This document shows, piece after piece, positions 51,417-60,716 of a stretch of 64,000 nucleotides of DNA (its first letter is position 1; every line of letters starts with the position of its first letter). Source of the DNA: Oceanirhabdus sp. W0125-5 (GTDB taxonomy: Bacteria > Bacillota > Clostridia > Clostridiales > Clostridiaceae). The notes under the pieces were generated by a model. That model was not told the DNA's origin. It ran no database searches and was given only the letters and a program-made list of their open reading frames with translations. The position numbers were made by a program, and so were the translations under genes. The stretch lies in contig NZ_CP115913.1 of assembly GCF_027938815.1 (NCBI RefSeq), positions 5,056,001 through 5,120,000 on the forward strand, in the 5' to 3' direction.

Positions 51417-52121
51417 TTACCCTCTTAGCTTTTGTGCATATTCATCTAATAAATCAGACTCTTCTATCTCTTTAACTACTTTTTCAATATCATAAGGAAC
51501 TCGCTCAAATCTAACTTTTATATCATCTATATTATCATCAACCTCAACAACACAATAACAAGCTCTGTTATCTCCGTCTTTTGGTTTACCTACACTCCCT
51601 GAATTTATGAACACTTTTCCGTTAACTTTCTTGAAATATGGAACATGAGTATGACCGAAGACTAAAATATCCTCATTTAACTTAGAAGCTATTTCTTCTT
51701 GCAATAAAATATCATCTTCAAAAATATATTCACTTATTGAATTTGGACTTCCATGAGTTAGAAGAAACTCTTTTTTCCCAACTTTTATTATTAAATCACT
51801 TTTAAGCTTTTTTAAAAATTGCTTATTCTCTTCTTTAATATTTTCAGCTGTCCACAATACTGTATTGGAAAATATATTTCTCTCTTCTTCAGTAGCTTCA
51901 AAGAACCCAACTACCTTATCATGATTACCCAAAATACAAGTAATATTATGTTTTCTTAACTCTTCAATAACTTCATTTGGTCTCGGTCCATATCCTACCA
52001 CATCACCCGTGCAGTACACATTATTATACTCTATTCCTTTTATCTTCATATCTTCAAGAACAGCTCTCAAAGCTTCTATATTTCCATGTATATCTGATAT
52101 AAATGATACTTTTTTTATCAT
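51417..52121 (-). CDS. Calcineurin-like metallophosphoesterase (YfcE/MJ0936 type), 234 aa
   Basis: ATG at 52121 after CAGGAGTG. Metallophosphoesterase motifs in order: SFISDIHGNIEAL, the metal-bridging aspartate in YCTGDVVGYGPRP, ILGNHDKVV with the catalytic His, LLTHGSPNS and VFGHTHVPYF. Members are manganese-dependent phosphodiesterases of about this size; the ligand is unknown. It follows arsA by 61 bases on the same strand and may be read through from the arsenic operon, although its function has no evident link to arsenic. Confidence 0.85.
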   Translation of the reverse strand: MIKKVSFISDIHGNIEALRAVLEDMKIKGIEYNNVYCTGDVVGYGPRPNEVIEELRKHNITCILGNHDKVVGFFEATEEERNIFSNTVLWTAENIKEENKQFLKKLKSDLIIKVGKKEFLLTHGSPNSISEYIFEDDILLQEEIASKLNEDILVFGHTHVPYFKKVNGKVFINSGSVGKPKDGDNRACYCVVEVDDNIDDIKVRFERVPYDIEKVVKEIEESDLLDEYAQKLRG

Positions 52122-52182
52122 ATTTACACTCCTGTCCAGTCACTGCCAGTACTCATCTTTAGTCTCTTACACTGTGTATTTT

Positions 52183-54018
52183 TTATACTCCAAATACTTT
52201 ATCAGCAATATTCTTTAACATTTTGATGCCTTTAATTTCTTTATCATACATCTGAACACCTAATATTTTAGAATCTACAAATCTTTCTCTTATTTCCTTA
52301 AGATATTTTCTCTGCATGTTTCGTCTGTTTACAAAGAAAGGCGTTACAACTTCTTCTTTTGGAATAATTAAATTTGCAATAGCTAATTGTGTTTTTATTC
52401 CTACAGTTTCAAGTTCTTTTGACGCCCTATAGGACTCGATTATAGGAGTCTTTTCAGGATACATTACAAAGGCAAATGTAGTAATTTCTTTATCCTTTAG
52501 AATTTCTATTACCTTATTAAACTTCTCACTTTCTGTTTTATCAGCCTCACTAATCTCTGCTGATTCCCCAGCCTTGAATTGTATTTGCTTGCTCCAATCC
52601 ATAGGAAGTTCCAATAATCTCAATGTATGCCCTGTAGGTGCTGTATCAAAAACAATTACATCAAACTCTTCCATCACAGCATATTTCATAAACTTTTGGA
52701 AAGCGGCCATTTCTTCAGTACAAGGTGAATTCATTTCTTCTTCCATAGCCTGTAGCGTACTCTCATCAAAATATTCTCTTGCTCCTTTAAGAACACTTTC
52801 CTTATATTCTTCAGCAGCCTTCTTTTGATCAATTTTAACAGCATAAAGATTATCTACTTCATCAATCTTTGTTATATCATGGAATACCTTTTTTTCTAAC
52901 ACATTACCAATATGAGCTGCAGGATCAGTGGTCATAAGTAATGTTTTGTATCCCTTACTTGCTGTTCTGATAGCAGTAATACATGCCATAGAAGTCTTTC
53001 CTACTCCACCTTTTCCTGAGAAAAATATGTTTTTTCTCTTTCCATTCTGTGGATAAATCAATTTATCTACATTTTGATTCTCTATAATCATATCATCAGA
53101 AAGTTTATTATCAGTTTTAAAATTAAAACTCTCATCTATCCTAACTGTTTTATCATAAAGTTTTGAACCAATTATTCTAAAGATTTCAATGCCTTTAAGT
53201 TCAGTATGAAAAAGCTCCATTGAACTTATTTTTACATCTTTGAACATATCATATATCTTCTGCAGGTATTTCTGCTGCATCTCATACCTTGCTTTAAAGA
53301 AAGGATTTACAGCTTCCTTCTTAGGAATAAGTCCATTTATGATAATTTTACCAGTTTCAATTCCTAAGTCCTTCAGTTCATTACATGATCTTAAAGTTTC
53401 ATCAAGAGATGTCTGTTCAGGCTGCATAACAAAAGTAAATTCAGTTTTAGAAGTATCTCTTAATTTTCTTATAGCTTCATCATATTTTTGTTTACTTTCC
53501 TGTATAAGTGCCACTGGTCCCATACATGTCTGACCACTCCCTTTTGAACTTTCTTCAATATGAGCGCTCCAATCTACTGGAAGTTCTAAAAGCCTAATAG
53601 TATGCCCTGTTGGTGCTGTATCAAAAATAATGATATCAAAATCATCTTCTTCCATAAAGTCTATGAATTTATCAAAGGAAGCCATCTCTTCAGTACATGG
53701 ACCACTAAGCTGTTCCTCAGCAATCTTTATCATTTCATCATCAAAGAACTCTCTCATTGGAGCTAGTGATCTTTCCTTATACTCTTCAGTTGCTTTTTCT
53801 GAATCAATCTCCATAGCAAATAAATTTTCAATACCATTAATCTTAGTTATTTTATGCCCTATCTCTTGCTCAAATACATCTGATAAATTTGCAGCAGGAT
53901 CAGTTGTAACAATTAAAGTTTTTTGACCTTTCTCAGCAAAATAAACCCCTGTAGAACAAGACATTGAAGTCTTTCCAACGCCTCCTTTACCTGAGAAAAA
54001 AATAAATCTAGTATCCAT
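52183..54018 (-). CDS. arsA: Arsenite efflux pump ATPase ArsA (two-domain)
   Basis: 611 aa from the ATG at 54018, one base after the arsD stop, with GGAGA upstream. Two homologous halves each carry a P-loop, FFSGKGGVGKTSM, the metal-loop cysteine in GPCTEEMASF and SPCTEEMAAF, and the signature FDTAPTGHTIRLLELP or its HTLRLL version. The two ATP sites act together at a pseudo-dimer interface. ArsA receives As(III) from ArsD and powers the membrane pump; here the pump is Acr3 type rather than ArsB, a combination known in other bacteria. Last core gene of the arsenic operon. Confidence 0.93.
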   Translation of the reverse strand: MDTRFIFFSGKGGVGKTSMSCSTGVYFAEKGQKTLIVTTDPAANLSDVFEQEIGHKITKINGIENLFAMEIDSEKATEEYKERSLAPMREFFDDEMIKIAEEQLSGPCTEEMASFDKFIDFMEEDDFDIIIFDTAPTGHTIRLLELPVDWSAHIEESSKGSGQTCMGPVALIQESKQKYDEAIRKLRDTSKTEFTFVMQPEQTSLDETLRSCNELKDLGIETGKIIINGLIPKKEAVNPFFKARYEMQQKYLQKIYDMFKDVKISSMELFHTELKGIEIFRIIGSKLYDKTVRIDESFNFKTDNKLSDDMIIENQNVDKLIYPQNGKRKNIFFSGKGGVGKTSMACITAIRTASKGYKTLLMTTDPAAHIGNVLEKKVFHDITKIDEVDNLYAVKIDQKKAAEEYKESVLKGAREYFDESTLQAMEEEMNSPCTEEMAAFQKFMKYAVMEEFDVIVFDTAPTGHTLRLLELPMDWSKQIQFKAGESAEISEADKTESEKFNKVIEILKDKEITTFAFVMYPEKTPIIESYRASKELETVGIKTQLAIANLIIPKEEVVTPFFVNRRNMQRKYLKEIRERFVDSKILGVQMYDKEIKGIKMLKNIADKVFGV

Positions 54019-54019
54019 T

Positions 54020-54328
54020 TTATTCATCTCCAATGTACTTTTCCATCTCAGTAAATGTAGGGTAACCATTAGTCTTTATTACTTCACCATTAAATGTAAC
54101 TATAGGAAGTACTTCTCTCCCTTGTTCCTTAACAAGTTTATATACAGCATCATTTTCTTTAAATTTCATAGGCTGCTGAGAAATCATGTATCTCTCAATT
54201 TCTAATCCTTCATACTTATTCTTTAACTTCTTTATATCATCCATCACTGCTACTAAAGTCAAATCAACTGTTGGTCCACAAACGCCTGTTGAACAACACA
54301 TTGGTGGCTCAAAAAATTCTATTTTCAT
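54020..54328 (-). CDS. arsD: Arsenic metallochaperone ArsD
   Basis: 102 aa. MKIEFFEPPMCCSTGVCGPT holds the vicinal pair Cys11-Cys12 (by this count) and the third cysteine five residues on, which together bind As(III). It passes arsenite to ArsA and also represses weakly in some systems. Thioredoxin-like fold; no C-terminal extra cysteine pairs, which fits the shorter ArsD form. Immediately upstream of arsA with a one-base gap, so translation is likely coupled. ATG at 54328 after TAGGAGGA. Confidence 0.93.
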   Translation of the reverse strand: MKIEFFEPPMCCSTGVCGPTVDLTLVAVMDDIKKLKNKYEGLEIERYMISQQPMKFKENDAVYKLVKEQGREVLPIVTFNGEVIKTNGYPTFTEMEKYIGDE

Positions 54329-54421
54329 TAAAATTCCTCCTAATTGTTAAAATACAGAAAATCTCTCCAATATTAAAATCTCTCCGTTTTAAAATCTCTC
54401 CTAAGTAAAAAGTATCCTATA

Positions 54422-54823
54422 TTAAAGTTCCCCTTTTTCTATTCTTTTAATTAATTCCTCAACCTTTTCTTTAATAATATCTCTAGTGTTTTGGAAACCT
54501 TCAATTGGCCCTCCTGAAGGGTCTTCAAGTCCCCAATCTTCTTGATGTTCACATGGTACAAATGGACATGCTACATTACAACCCATTGTTATTAGTATAT
54601 CCAATTCTTCTGGAATATCAGTTAAAAGCTTCGGATAATGCTCACTCATATTAACGCCAGCTTCTTCCATAACTTTAACTGCATTAGGTTTTACCTCTGG
54701 ATAATTTTCAGTACCTGCTGAATATGCCTCTATAAATTCTTTTCCTAATTCCTTTGCCCAACCTTCAGCCATCTGTGATCTGCATGAATTATGAACACAA
54801 ACAAATGCTACTTTTTTCTTCAT
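54422..54823 (-). CDS. arsC: Thioredoxin-dependent arsenate reductase ArsC
   Basis: 133 aa. The low-molecular-weight phosphatase-like P-loop CVHNSCRSQMAEGW gives the first catalytic cysteine and arginine; MGCNVACPFVPC supplies the further redox cysteines near residues 80-90, followed by WGLEDPSGG. It reduces arsenate to arsenite using thioredoxin, feeding the efflux pump. ATG at 54823 after TGGAGGG. Between acr3 and arsD in the operon. The extra cysteine at the PC position after the pair differs slightly from the classical form. Confidence 0.92.
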   Translation of the reverse strand: MKKKVAFVCVHNSCRSQMAEGWAKELGKEFIEAYSAGTENYPEVKPNAVKVMEEAGVNMSEHYPKLLTDIPEELDILITMGCNVACPFVPCEHQEDWGLEDPSGGPIEGFQNTRDIIKEKVEELIKRIEKGEL

Positions 54824-54908
54824 AATAATATCCCTCCAGAATTTTAATCAATAATATACTTTATCATAGAACCTCATTATTTTCTTATTAATGTAATTAT
54901 CTTACACT

Positions 54909-55961
54909 CTATTCAAACCATCCTCTTGTATTATTTGCTATTTTAACAAGAGTTAACATTACAGGTACTTCAACTAAAACACCAACAACTGTAGCTAATG
55001 TTGCACCTGATTGAAGTCCAAATAAAGATATTGCTACGGCTACAGCTAGTTCAAAGAAGTTACTCGCTCCTATCATTGATGCTGGCGCTGCTATATTATG
55101 AGGAAGCTTCCATACTTTTGCCCATAAGTAAGCTACTGCGAATATAAAGAAAGTTTGAATAATAAGAGGAATTGCAATTAATCCTATATGCATTGGGTTA
55201 TTAATAATCTTATCACCTTGGAATGAGAATATTATTACCAATGTTAGAAGTAATCCCATTATAGTTATGTTATCAAACTTCTTTAAAAATACATTTTCAA
55301 AATAATCTTTACCCTTATTCTTTATAATACTTGTTCTTGATATAAATCCTGCTGCAAATGGAATCACTACAAATAATACTACAGATAAAAATAATGTGTC
55401 ATAAGGTACAGCTACATCTGATACCCCTAGTAATAATGCAACTATAGGTGTGAATGCAAGTAATAGAATTAAATCATTTATTGCTACCTGTACTAGTGTA
55501 TATGCTCCATCTCCTTTAGTTAGATGACTCCAAACAAATACCATGGCTGTACATGGTGCTGCTCCTAAAAGAACTGCCCCTGCTAAATATTCTGCAGCTA
55601 TATCTGCTGGTAATATTGCTTTAAACACAAATTTAAAGAAAAATGCTGCTATAACATACATAGTAAATGGTTTAATAAGCCAGTTAGTTACACATGTTAT
55701 TGTTAATCCTTTTGGTTTCTTTGTGGCATTTACTATACTTGTAAAATCAATTTTAAGCATCATAGGATAAATCATTAGCCAAATAAGAATTGCTACGGGA
55801 ATAGACACTTGAGCGTATTCAAATTTACTTAAAGTATCAGGTATTACTGGTACAAAATGACCAATTGCTACTCCAACAACTATACATAAAGCTACCCATA
55901 TAGTTAGGTATTTTTCAAAAAAACTTATACCTGCTTTTTGCTTCTTTTCTTTAATAGACAT
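54909..55961 (-). CDS. acr3: Arsenite efflux permease Acr3
   Basis: 350 aa from the ATG at 55961, seven bases after GGAGGAG (an ATG two codons earlier has too short a spacing). About ten membrane helices; the conserved cysteine essential for transport lies in LLGAAPCTAMVFVWSHL, and GASNFFELAVAVAISLFG is the other Acr3 hallmark. It exports As(III) from the cytosol by the membrane potential and possibly with ArsA. Second gene of the arsR-acr3-arsC-arsD-arsA operon. Confidence 0.93.
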   Translation of the reverse strand: MSIKEKKQKAGISFFEKYLTIWVALCIVVGVAIGHFVPVIPDTLSKFEYAQVSIPVAILIWLMIYPMMLKIDFTSIVNATKKPKGLTITCVTNWLIKPFTMYVIAAFFFKFVFKAILPADIAAEYLAGAVLLGAAPCTAMVFVWSHLTKGDGAYTLVQVAINDLILLLAFTPIVALLLGVSDVAVPYDTLFLSVVLFVVIPFAAGFISRTSIIKNKGKDYFENVFLKKFDNITIMGLLLTLVIIFSFQGDKIINNPMHIGLIAIPLIIQTFFIFAVAYLWAKVWKLPHNIAAPASMIGASNFFELAVAVAISLFGLQSGATLATVVGVLVEVPVMLTLVKIANNTRGWFE

Positions 55962-56003
55962 AAACATTCTCCTCCAATAAAATTTATAATAATATAATTC
56001 TCA

Positions 56004-56315
56004 TTAATCACAATTTTTTTTTATAACCTTATTACATATACAGTCATCCTTAAATGTAGATATGTACTTAATAAAATTCTCTATATCTTCAAATGTATCT
56101 TTATTAATTGAATACTTAGTCCATTTACCAATCTTATTTGATTTAACCAAGTCTGCTTGCTTTAGTATTTTCATATGATGTGATACTGTGGACTGAGTAA
56201 GTTCTAAGCCCTCAATCAAGTCACATACACATAATTCTCCACAAGAAAGCATATCTAGAATCTTTAATCTGTTGCTATCTGCTAAGGCCTTAAAAACTTC
56301 AACTTTCTTCTCCAA
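56004..56315 (-). CDS. arsR: ArsR-family arsenic-responsive repressor, operon-proximal copy
   Basis: 103 aa. Winged-helix protein with ELCVCDLIEGLELTQSTVSHH: the CVC pair in the alpha-3 helix is the classical As(III)-binding site, and the following helix is the recognition helix. A cysteine-containing tail (DDCICNK) adds possible ligands. It represses the arsenic operon and lets go when As(III) binds. ATG around 56315 after AGGAGGTA. It directly precedes acr3 by 43 bases. Confidence 0.9.
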   Translation of the reverse strand: MEKKVEVFKALADSNRLKILDMLSCGELCVCDLIEGLELTQSTVSHHMKILKQADLVKSNKIGKWTKYSINKDTFEDIENFIKYISTFKDDCICNKVIKKNCD

Positions 56316-56423
56316 TTATTTACCTCCTTTTCCCTACACATCGATACATTTAAATATATCCATACGTATATACTATTCAATAACTTTATTTTTGTCAATG
56401 ATATTTTAAAAATACTCAATTAT

Positions 56424-56462
56424 AAAAAAACACTTGATAAACTTTGCTTATCAAGCGTTTCT
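56424..56462 (-). terminator. Terminator between the two arsR genes
   Basis: CACTTGATAA pairs with TTATCAAGCG, with TTTTTTTATA following on the minus strand, so transcripts from the upstream arsR copy end here. Confidence 0.8.
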
Positions 56463-56486
56463 TCGAACTTATAACTTAAACTCTTT

Positions 56487-56798
56487 TTAATTACAACAAC
56501 CTTTTTTAACCTTATTACAAATACAATCTTCCTTGAAAGAAGAAATGTATTTAATAAACTCAGCTATATCTTCAAATGACTCTTTATTTAATGAGTATTT
56601 AGTCCATTTACCTATTTTATATGATTTAACTAAACCAGCTTGCTTTAATATCTTCATATGATGAGATATTGTAGGTTGACTAAGCTCTAACCCTTCTATT
56701 AAATCACCTACACATAACTCTCCACAGGAAAGCATATCTATAATTTTTAATCTGTTAACATCTGATAAGGCCTTAAATACTTCCACTCTATTCTCCAA
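56487..56798 (-). CDS. ArsR-family regulator, second copy with altered metal site
   Basis: 103 aa and clearly a duplicate of the 56004 product (same length, same SHHMKILKQA and GKWTKYS). In the metal site, ELCVGDLIEGLEL, the second cysteine of the CVC pair is glycine. The tail DCICNKVKKGCCN still has four cysteines. It may sense a different thiophilic metal, or the C-terminal cysteines may compensate. It is 13 bases downstream of a phospholipase-like gene and is followed by a terminator, so it forms a separate unit from the arsenic operon. Confidence 0.85.
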   Translation of the reverse strand: MENRVEVFKALSDVNRLKIIDMLSCGELCVGDLIEGLELSQPTISHHMKILKQAGLVKSYKIGKWTKYSLNKESFEDIAEFIKYISSFKEDCICNKVKKGCCN

Positions 56799-56811
56799 TC
56801 ATTTCTCTCCT

Positions 56812-57486
56812 TTACAAAACACATTTTTTATTTAATATCTCTATAATTTCAGCCGAGCATTCTTCAACAAACTTATCCATCATATCTTCTGTTAAATACT
56901 TGAATTCCTTATTGAATTTATGCTCATTCTTCTCAGTATAATAATCTACTATCGCTTCCTTTTGATTTATAAAAGCACCTTTAGGAAAATACTCTAAATA
57001 ATCTGGTATTTCTTTTATATGCTTGTACACCTTGTTAAATATACAATTCTCATTCTCTATTATATATTTATAATCTAGACCATACCAATCTTTCTTTACA
57101 GTCCAAATAAAATTCTTGTCTTTAGTTAATTCTTCTTTGAACTCTTTATCTTGATTGATAATTTTTCTATGCATCTTTGACCATTCAATATCAGTTAAAA
57201 GGTGAGTGTAATATCCTATAAGAAATGATTTTTCTTTTTTTTCAAGTTCTCTACCCTTTATGTATTTGTCAAAAAAACTTTCTGAGTTTATTTCAAGATA
57301 TTCTTCATTTTTTAAAGATTTATCTAACCAATGAGTTATTTTCTTACCAGGTGTAAATACAGAATGATCTTCATTTGGAACACCACTATCCGGTGCAATA
57401 TTTCCTGCTAAAAACATTTCTTCAACTAACTTAAATTTTTCTAATAACCTTTCTGCAACTCTAATATGTGCCACCCATGTTGCCAT
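56812..57486 (-). CDS. Zinc-dependent phospholipase C family-like protein, 224 aa
   Basis: The ATG at 57486 follows GGGGGAAG with normal spacing; a start five codons upstream would overlap it. It fits the zinc_dep_PLPC-like family of cytosolic relatives: TWVAHIRVAERLL, LAGNIAPDSG, ITHWLDK, LIGYYTHLLTDIEW with the His/Asp residues expected for metal binding. There is no signal peptide, unlike secreted clostridial alpha-toxin-type enzymes, so a phospholipase role outside the cell is doubtful. First gene of a two-gene unit with the altered arsR copy. Confidence 0.75.
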   Translation of the reverse strand: MATWVAHIRVAERLLEKFKLVEEMFLAGNIAPDSGVPNEDHSVFTPGKKITHWLDKSLKNEEYLEINSESFFDKYIKGRELEKKEKSFLIGYYTHLLTDIEWSKMHRKIINQDKEFKEELTKDKNFIWTVKKDWYGLDYKYIIENENCIFNKVYKHIKEIPDYLEYFPKGAFINQKEAIVDYYTEKNEHKFNKEFKYLTEDMMDKFVEECSAEIIEILNKKCVL

Positions 57487-57581
57487 AAATTCTTCCCCCA
57501 ATTATTTGCATTATTTGTTATATCCTAAATTATACCACTTTCATCATAATTGTGATAGCTTGTTTATTCACCCCTTAATCT

Positions 57582-57598
57582 TTTTATGAACCGTCCCC
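57582..57598. repeat. GGGGACGGTTCATAA repeat, half copy 12
   Basis: Right arm only, TTATGAACCGTCCCC, followed by TTTGTCC 20 bases later. Confidence 0.75.
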
Positions 57599-57649
57599 AG
57601 TGTGTTACAAGTTTGTCCATTCTCCAAACATTCTCCTGCCTTGCAAAAT

Positions 57650-57699
57650 AAAAAAACGAGCAATTGAAAATCTACATTCTATTCTCAACTACTCGTTTA
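57650..57699 (-). terminator. Terminator of the nucleotide-sugar dehydrogenase gene
   Basis: AAACGAG pairs with CTCGTTT, with an inner TTGA/TCAA stem; the minus strand continues into TTTTTTTAT. Confidence 0.75.
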
Positions 57700-57727
57700 T
57701 CTTTAAATTAAAGTATACAATATACTA

Positions 57728-59047
57728 TTATAATCTCCAATACATATATCCGTATTGCTCAGCTTCTTTCTTATTAAGAATTCCTTTAACATCTACTAGT
57801 ACCCTATCTTCTTCTGAATTTACTCTAAAGAATTCTCTGTATCTATCAAAATTCAAGTCTTTATATTGATTATGTCCAACTGCAACTATTATTGCATCAA
57901 CATCTTTAATTTCTTCGATATCTACAAGTTCCATTCCATATTCTTCTCTTACTTCTTCCTTATCAGCCATGCAGTCAGTCACCTTGATTTCAACACCATA
58001 TTCATTTAATTCATTGATTATATCTATTACCTTAGTGTTCCTTATATCTGGACAATTTGCCTTAAAAGTAAGTCCAAGAATACCAATTTTAGCTTTACTC
58101 ACATTCTTTCCAGCTTTAATTAACTTCTTGATTGTTTTTTCAGCTACAAATTTACCCATACCATCATTAACTTTTCTTCCTGCTGCAATAACCTTTGACT
58201 CATGACCAAATCTCTCTGCCTGATGTACAAGGTAGTAAGGATCAACCCCTATACAGTGTCCTCCAACTAAACCTGGTTCAAACAGCAAGAAGTTCCATTT
58301 TGTATTTGCTGCTGCAATAACTGATTGAGTATCTATCCCCATTCTATCAAAGATCATTGCTATTTCATTCATGAATGCAATATTTAAATCTCTCTGTGAA
58401 TTCTCTATTATTTTAGATGCTTCAGCCACCTTTATGCTCTCTGCTCTATGAACCCCTACTTCAACTACAAGTTCATATACTTTAGCAATTATATCTAATG
58501 ATTCCTCATCCATTCCCGATACTACCTTAACGATATTCTGCAGTCTATGAACCTTATCGCCTGGATTAATTCTCTCAGGTGAATATCCTATTTTAAAATC
58601 TACTCCACATTTTAATCCTGATTCTTCTTCAAGTATTGGTATACAAACCTCTTCAGTTAACCCAGGATATACTGTTGATTCATAAACAACAATTGATCCC
58701 TCAGTTAAATTTCTTCCTAAAGTTTTAGAAGCTCCAATCACAGGTCTTAAATCTGGAGTTTTATCCTCATTCGTTGGTGTTGGAACTGCAACAATGTGTA
58801 ACTTAGCGTCCTTCAGTCTCTCTTCATCACAACAAAATACTGCTGTTGTATTCTTTATTGCTTCATCTCCCACTTCACCTGTCATATCAATTCCCTTATG
58901 ATACATTGCAACCTTTTCTTTGTTCACATCAAATCCAATAACATCAACTTTTTCTGCAAAAGCTATAGCTAAAGGCATTCCTACATATCCTAATCCAATT
59001 ATTGATATCTTCTCTTCTCTATTTATGATTTTATTGTATAAATTCAT
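57728..59047 (-). CDS. UDP-glucose/GDP-mannose dehydrogenase family protein (TviB/WbpA-like)
   Basis: 439 aa from the ATG at 59047 behind GAGGG; an upstream frame extension to 59083 lacks a ribosome site. Domains: N-terminal NAD-binding (ISIIGLGYVGMPLAIAFA), VPTPTNEDKTPDL, VVYESTVYPG, central GYSPERINPGDK, the catalytic cysteine in VGGHCIGVDPYYL, and a C-terminal UDP-binding domain with GLTFKANCPDIRNTKV. The sequence looks like the UDP-N-acetylhexosamine 6-dehydrogenase branch (TviB/WbpA) rather than plain UDP-glucose dehydrogenase. It makes a uronic-acid nucleotide sugar for a surface polysaccharide. It stands alone, without glycosyltransferases next to it. Confidence 0.85.
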   Translation of the reverse strand: MNLYNKIINREEKISIIGLGYVGMPLAIAFAEKVDVIGFDVNKEKVAMYHKGIDMTGEVGDEAIKNTTAVFCCDEERLKDAKLHIVAVPTPTNEDKTPDLRPVIGASKTLGRNLTEGSIVVYESTVYPGLTEEVCIPILEEESGLKCGVDFKIGYSPERINPGDKVHRLQNIVKVVSGMDEESLDIIAKVYELVVEVGVHRAESIKVAEASKIIENSQRDLNIAFMNEIAMIFDRMGIDTQSVIAAANTKWNFLLFEPGLVGGHCIGVDPYYLVHQAERFGHESKVIAAGRKVNDGMGKFVAEKTIKKLIKAGKNVSKAKIGILGLTFKANCPDIRNTKVIDIINELNEYGVEIKVTDCMADKEEVREEYGMELVDIEEIKDVDAIIVAVGHNQYKDLNFDRYREFFRVNSEEDRVLVDVKGILNKKEAEQYGYMYWRL

Positions 59048-59676
59048 TTTATTCCCTCGCTTATCATTAATTCTACTGACCAATTATACCAATATTACTA
59101 TTTACAGTTACAAAACTGACTTTTATAATCCATGTACTATACTTTTATATCAATATTCCATTAGTGTGGTCAAGCTTTCTAAAGAAATTGTTATAAAACT
59201 TTCATCTTTTCATAAAGAATGTTCATTCTTTACTTTCAAATTTCTATATTCCTGAGCTCTAAAATTGAAATTAGTTTTATGTTCCTTAATACTTAAGATT
59301 TACTTATTATAATTTTTAGTTAAACTCTCTATACTTATATATTAACTGTTTTTTCCATATAACTCAATGATTGATTCTTGAAAAATGCATTATGTTTTTA
59401 TCGTTTAATACACTTATTTCACACCCTCTTGACCACTTCCAGTCAATTACACTAGATAAACAACTGATAGTTTGTCCATCCTTATTTAAAGCTCTTTTAT
59501 TAATTTTCTTATAAACTAATTATATTAACTTAGAAGAATTATTGTGAAAACTTATAAAGGCGGTAGATAAAACAAGCTTATCCACCGCCTACATATAATT
59601 ACTTCTGAACCTTAAGTTATATCAGCATATCAGCCTCTGCATTCTCAATAAGTATATTAATTACTCATATCATCTA
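59048..59676. other. Long intergenic stretch, ~630 bases
   Basis: No ORF with a credible ribosome site. The only structure found is a GC-richer hairpin at 59558-59590 (AGGCGGTAGATAA with CTTATCCACCGCCT), which may be a terminator for the gene at 59677 or a small RNA end. Confidence 0.5.
59558..59590. terminator. GC-rich hairpin, possible terminator
   Basis: AGGCGGT/ACCGCCT stem with inner GATAA/TTATC. The minus-strand side runs into TTATAAGTTTTC. Confidence 0.5.
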
Positions 59677-59958
59677 TCACTTTTTCTTTATCTCACTTAT
59701 ATCTAGAGGTCCTTTATATACATCATCTTCAGTTGGTTTTCTAACATATTGAAGACACTTTTTGGCACATGCATTGAACTCTTTAAAATTCTGCTGTGCA
59801 ACTCTTAAAGAAACACCATTTGCTCCACTTATTTCATCTGGATCATCATACATACCTTCATCTTCCCAAAAACAGATTGGGCAAATATCATATGATCCTG
59901 TAGGTTCTTCTAATGTCAGATATCCACAACAAGGGCATACATATTTTTTCTCACTCAT
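59677..59958 (-). CDS. Cysteine-rich CPCC-family protein, 93 aa
   Basis: ATG at 59958 after AGAGGAG. Starts MSEKKYVCPCCGYLTL and continues YDICPICFWEDEG, giving the CPCC and CPIC metal-knuckle pairs of the cysteine-rich CPCC family, and SGANGVSLRVAQQNF which is the family's most conserved block. Probably a small zinc-binding protein; family members are found in many genomes, sometimes next to toxin-immunity genes, but no toxin is seen here. Function unknown. Confidence 0.85.
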   Translation of the reverse strand: MSEKKYVCPCCGYLTLEEPTGSYDICPICFWEDEGMYDDPDEISGANGVSLRVAQQNFKEFNACAKKCLQYVRKPTEDDVYKGPLDISEIKKK

Positions 59959-60065
59959 ATTTAAATGCTCCTCTCTTGTATATTTGTTTTAATCTCATAA
60001 GTTTATTCTTAAATCTAAACTTGTCCAATCTTACTATAAAATATAAACACTATTTATCTAAATAA

Positions 60066-60365
60066 CTATTTGATTCTATCATTATTCTTATATATTAACA
60101 TCAAATAAATAAGCGTTATTACTGAAACCCAAAATGCAATTCCAGAAAAAATTCCTAAAAATAAAAAAATCAAACCTAGTGTAATTCCTTTAGCATAATT
60201 AAAAATATAGGGACCTATTCCAAAAAACAAAATTCCTAATAAGCACATAAAGCTAGGAATAAATCTTAAAGTTATGGATTTATTCTGCTTGAAAGCTACA
60301 TATGTTAAGAAACTGCTTATTAAAATAAAAAATATTGAAAATAACGTAAATACTATACCAATCAT
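60066..60365 (-). CDS. Small membrane protein, 99 aa
   Basis: Three hydrophobic stretches (about residues 3-24, 33-53 and 62-90) predict three membrane helices, with a basic C-terminus (YKNNDRIK). ATG at 60365 after AGGGAG. No family recognised. Separate from neighbours by spacing. Confidence 0.65.
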   Translation of the reverse strand: MIGIVFTLFSIFFILISSFLTYVAFKQNKSITLRFIPSFMCLLGILFFGIGPYIFNYAKGITLGLIFLFLGIFSGIAFWVSVITLIYLMLIYKNNDRIK

Positions 60366-60498
60366 AAAATTGTTTGACTCCCTTTAATTATTTTCATATT
60401 AATATACATATATAATGTATATGATTTTAGTGATGTTTAATTCACTAAATTATTAACTAGTCCTAGTGTGCAAATTTAAATCAAGTTACAATACACAA

Positions 60499-60570
60499 GG
60501 GGACGGTTCATAAAAAATTAAGAGTAGCTTGTCCCTACTTCGCTATTCTTAATTCTTATGAACCGTCCCC
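60499..60570. repeat. GGGGACGGTTCATAA palindromic repeat, copy 13
   Basis: Full copy with inner AAGAGTAGCTTGTCCC and a complementary CTATTCTTAA arm. It is one of three repeat pieces that fill the 60366-60716 gap. Confidence 0.9.
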
Positions 60571-60609
60571 TACTCTATTTTTACTTTTCCAGTTTAATTC
60601 ATCTCAAAA

Positions 60610-60624
60610 CTTATGAACCGTCCC
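60610..60624. repeat. GGGGACGGTTCATAA repeat, half copy 14
   Basis: Right arm only, TTATGAACCGTCCC, followed by CGCTTGTCCGTCCCC. Confidence 0.75.
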
Positions 60625-60662
60625 TCGCTTGTCCGTCCCCAAAATTCTATGTTAAAACAAAC

Positions 60663-60680
60663 TTTTTATGAACCGTCCCC
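60663..60680. repeat. GGGGACGGTTCATAA repeat, half copy 15
   Basis: Right arm only, then two direct AATTTGTCCCC units. Confidence 0.75.
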
Positions 60681-60716
60681 AATTTGTCCCCAATTTGTCT
60701 TACTTACACTTACTAT

